Assembly (NCBI GenBank): GCA_016200485.1
Contig: JACQEP010000004.1
Coordinates: 62,001-126,000 of the forward strand
DNA length: 64,000 bases
Direction of reading: 5' to 3'
Source of the DNA: Gammaproteobacteria bacterium
GTDB taxonomy: Bacteria; Pseudomonadota; Gammaproteobacteria; Tenderiales; Tenderiaceae
The translations under genes were made by a program, and so were the position numbers. Every line of letters begins with the position of its first letter. The first letter of the stretch is position 1. Below are positions 63,966 through 64,000 of this stretch, piece after piece. The notes under the pieces are model-generated. The model had not been told where the DNA came from, ran no database searches, and was given only the letters and a program-made list of their open reading frames with translations.

Positions 63966-64000
63966 TGGTTCCTTTCCGAGCGTTGAGCCCCCCGCATCCA

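Noticed and set aside
63419-63997. 192-codon minus-strand ORF opposite the DUF934 gene
   Set aside because: It runs through the terminator hairpin and mirrors the DUF934 gene; a shadow frame.
1-64000. Mobile element, prophage or CRISPR array
   Set aside because: No transposase, integrase, attachment-site duplication or regularly spaced repeat was seen; the glycosylation island has no flanking repeats that I could find.

Overview
This 64 kb window is a nearly complete polar-type flagellar and chemotaxis island from a gammaproteobacterium with moderate G+C. The genus cannot be fixed from sequence alone. The fleQ-fleSR-fliEFGHIJ and flhA-flhF-fleN-fliA-cheYZA orders follow the Pseudomonas/Vibrio polar-flagellum plan. 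Near-consensus sigma54 (-24/-12) and sigma28 promoters support an RpoN/FleQ to FleSR to FliA cascade. No transposase, integrase, CRISPR array or phage gene was seen.

Layout: 1-13.6 kb (minus strand) holds the end of a cheA, then cheZ, cheY, fliA, fleN, flhF, flhA, flhB, fliR-Q-P-O-N-M-L and fliK. 13.7-19.8 kb (minus) is a second chemotaxis operon (STAS protein, cheY, cheA, cheW, cheR, cheD, cheB) with its own sigma28-type promoter, lying between fliJ and fliK. 20-25.4 kb (minus) holds fliJ-I-H-G-F-E. 25.4-29.5 kb (minus) holds fleR, fleS and fleQ; fleQ is interrupted by an in-frame TAG. 29.7-33.9 kb (minus) holds a PilZ-like protein, fliT, fliS, fliD, flaG and a short flagellin gene.

34.2-46.5 kb is a flagellin glycosylation island. 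A gapless plus-strand operon (maf, legB, legC, legG, legI, legH, ptmE) behind a near-perfect sigma54 promoter faces a minus-strand operon (small ORF, short DUF115/MptE-like protein, B12-type radical SAM protein, legF). Together they encode a CMP-legionaminic-acid pathway plus two Maf-like proteins and an unexplained radical SAM enzyme. 46.7-58.9 kb (minus) holds flgL-K-J-I-H-G-F-E-D-C-B, a second cheR and cheV. 59-61.5 kb (plus) holds flgA, flgM, flgN and a YcgR-type brake. The right end is outside the motility system: an unusual tRNA-Arg(CCU), a nitrite/sulfite reductase hemoprotein and its DUF934 partner, closed by a strong hairpin.

The main anomalies are the nonsense codon in the master regulator fleQ, the sugar operon apparently wired into the sigma54 regulon, the uncharacterised DUF115/radical-SAM/small-ORF module joined to legF, and a compensated U19-A56 elbow pair in the tRNA. 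Promoters, hairpins and motifs were found by reading the sequence; no database search or folding program was run.
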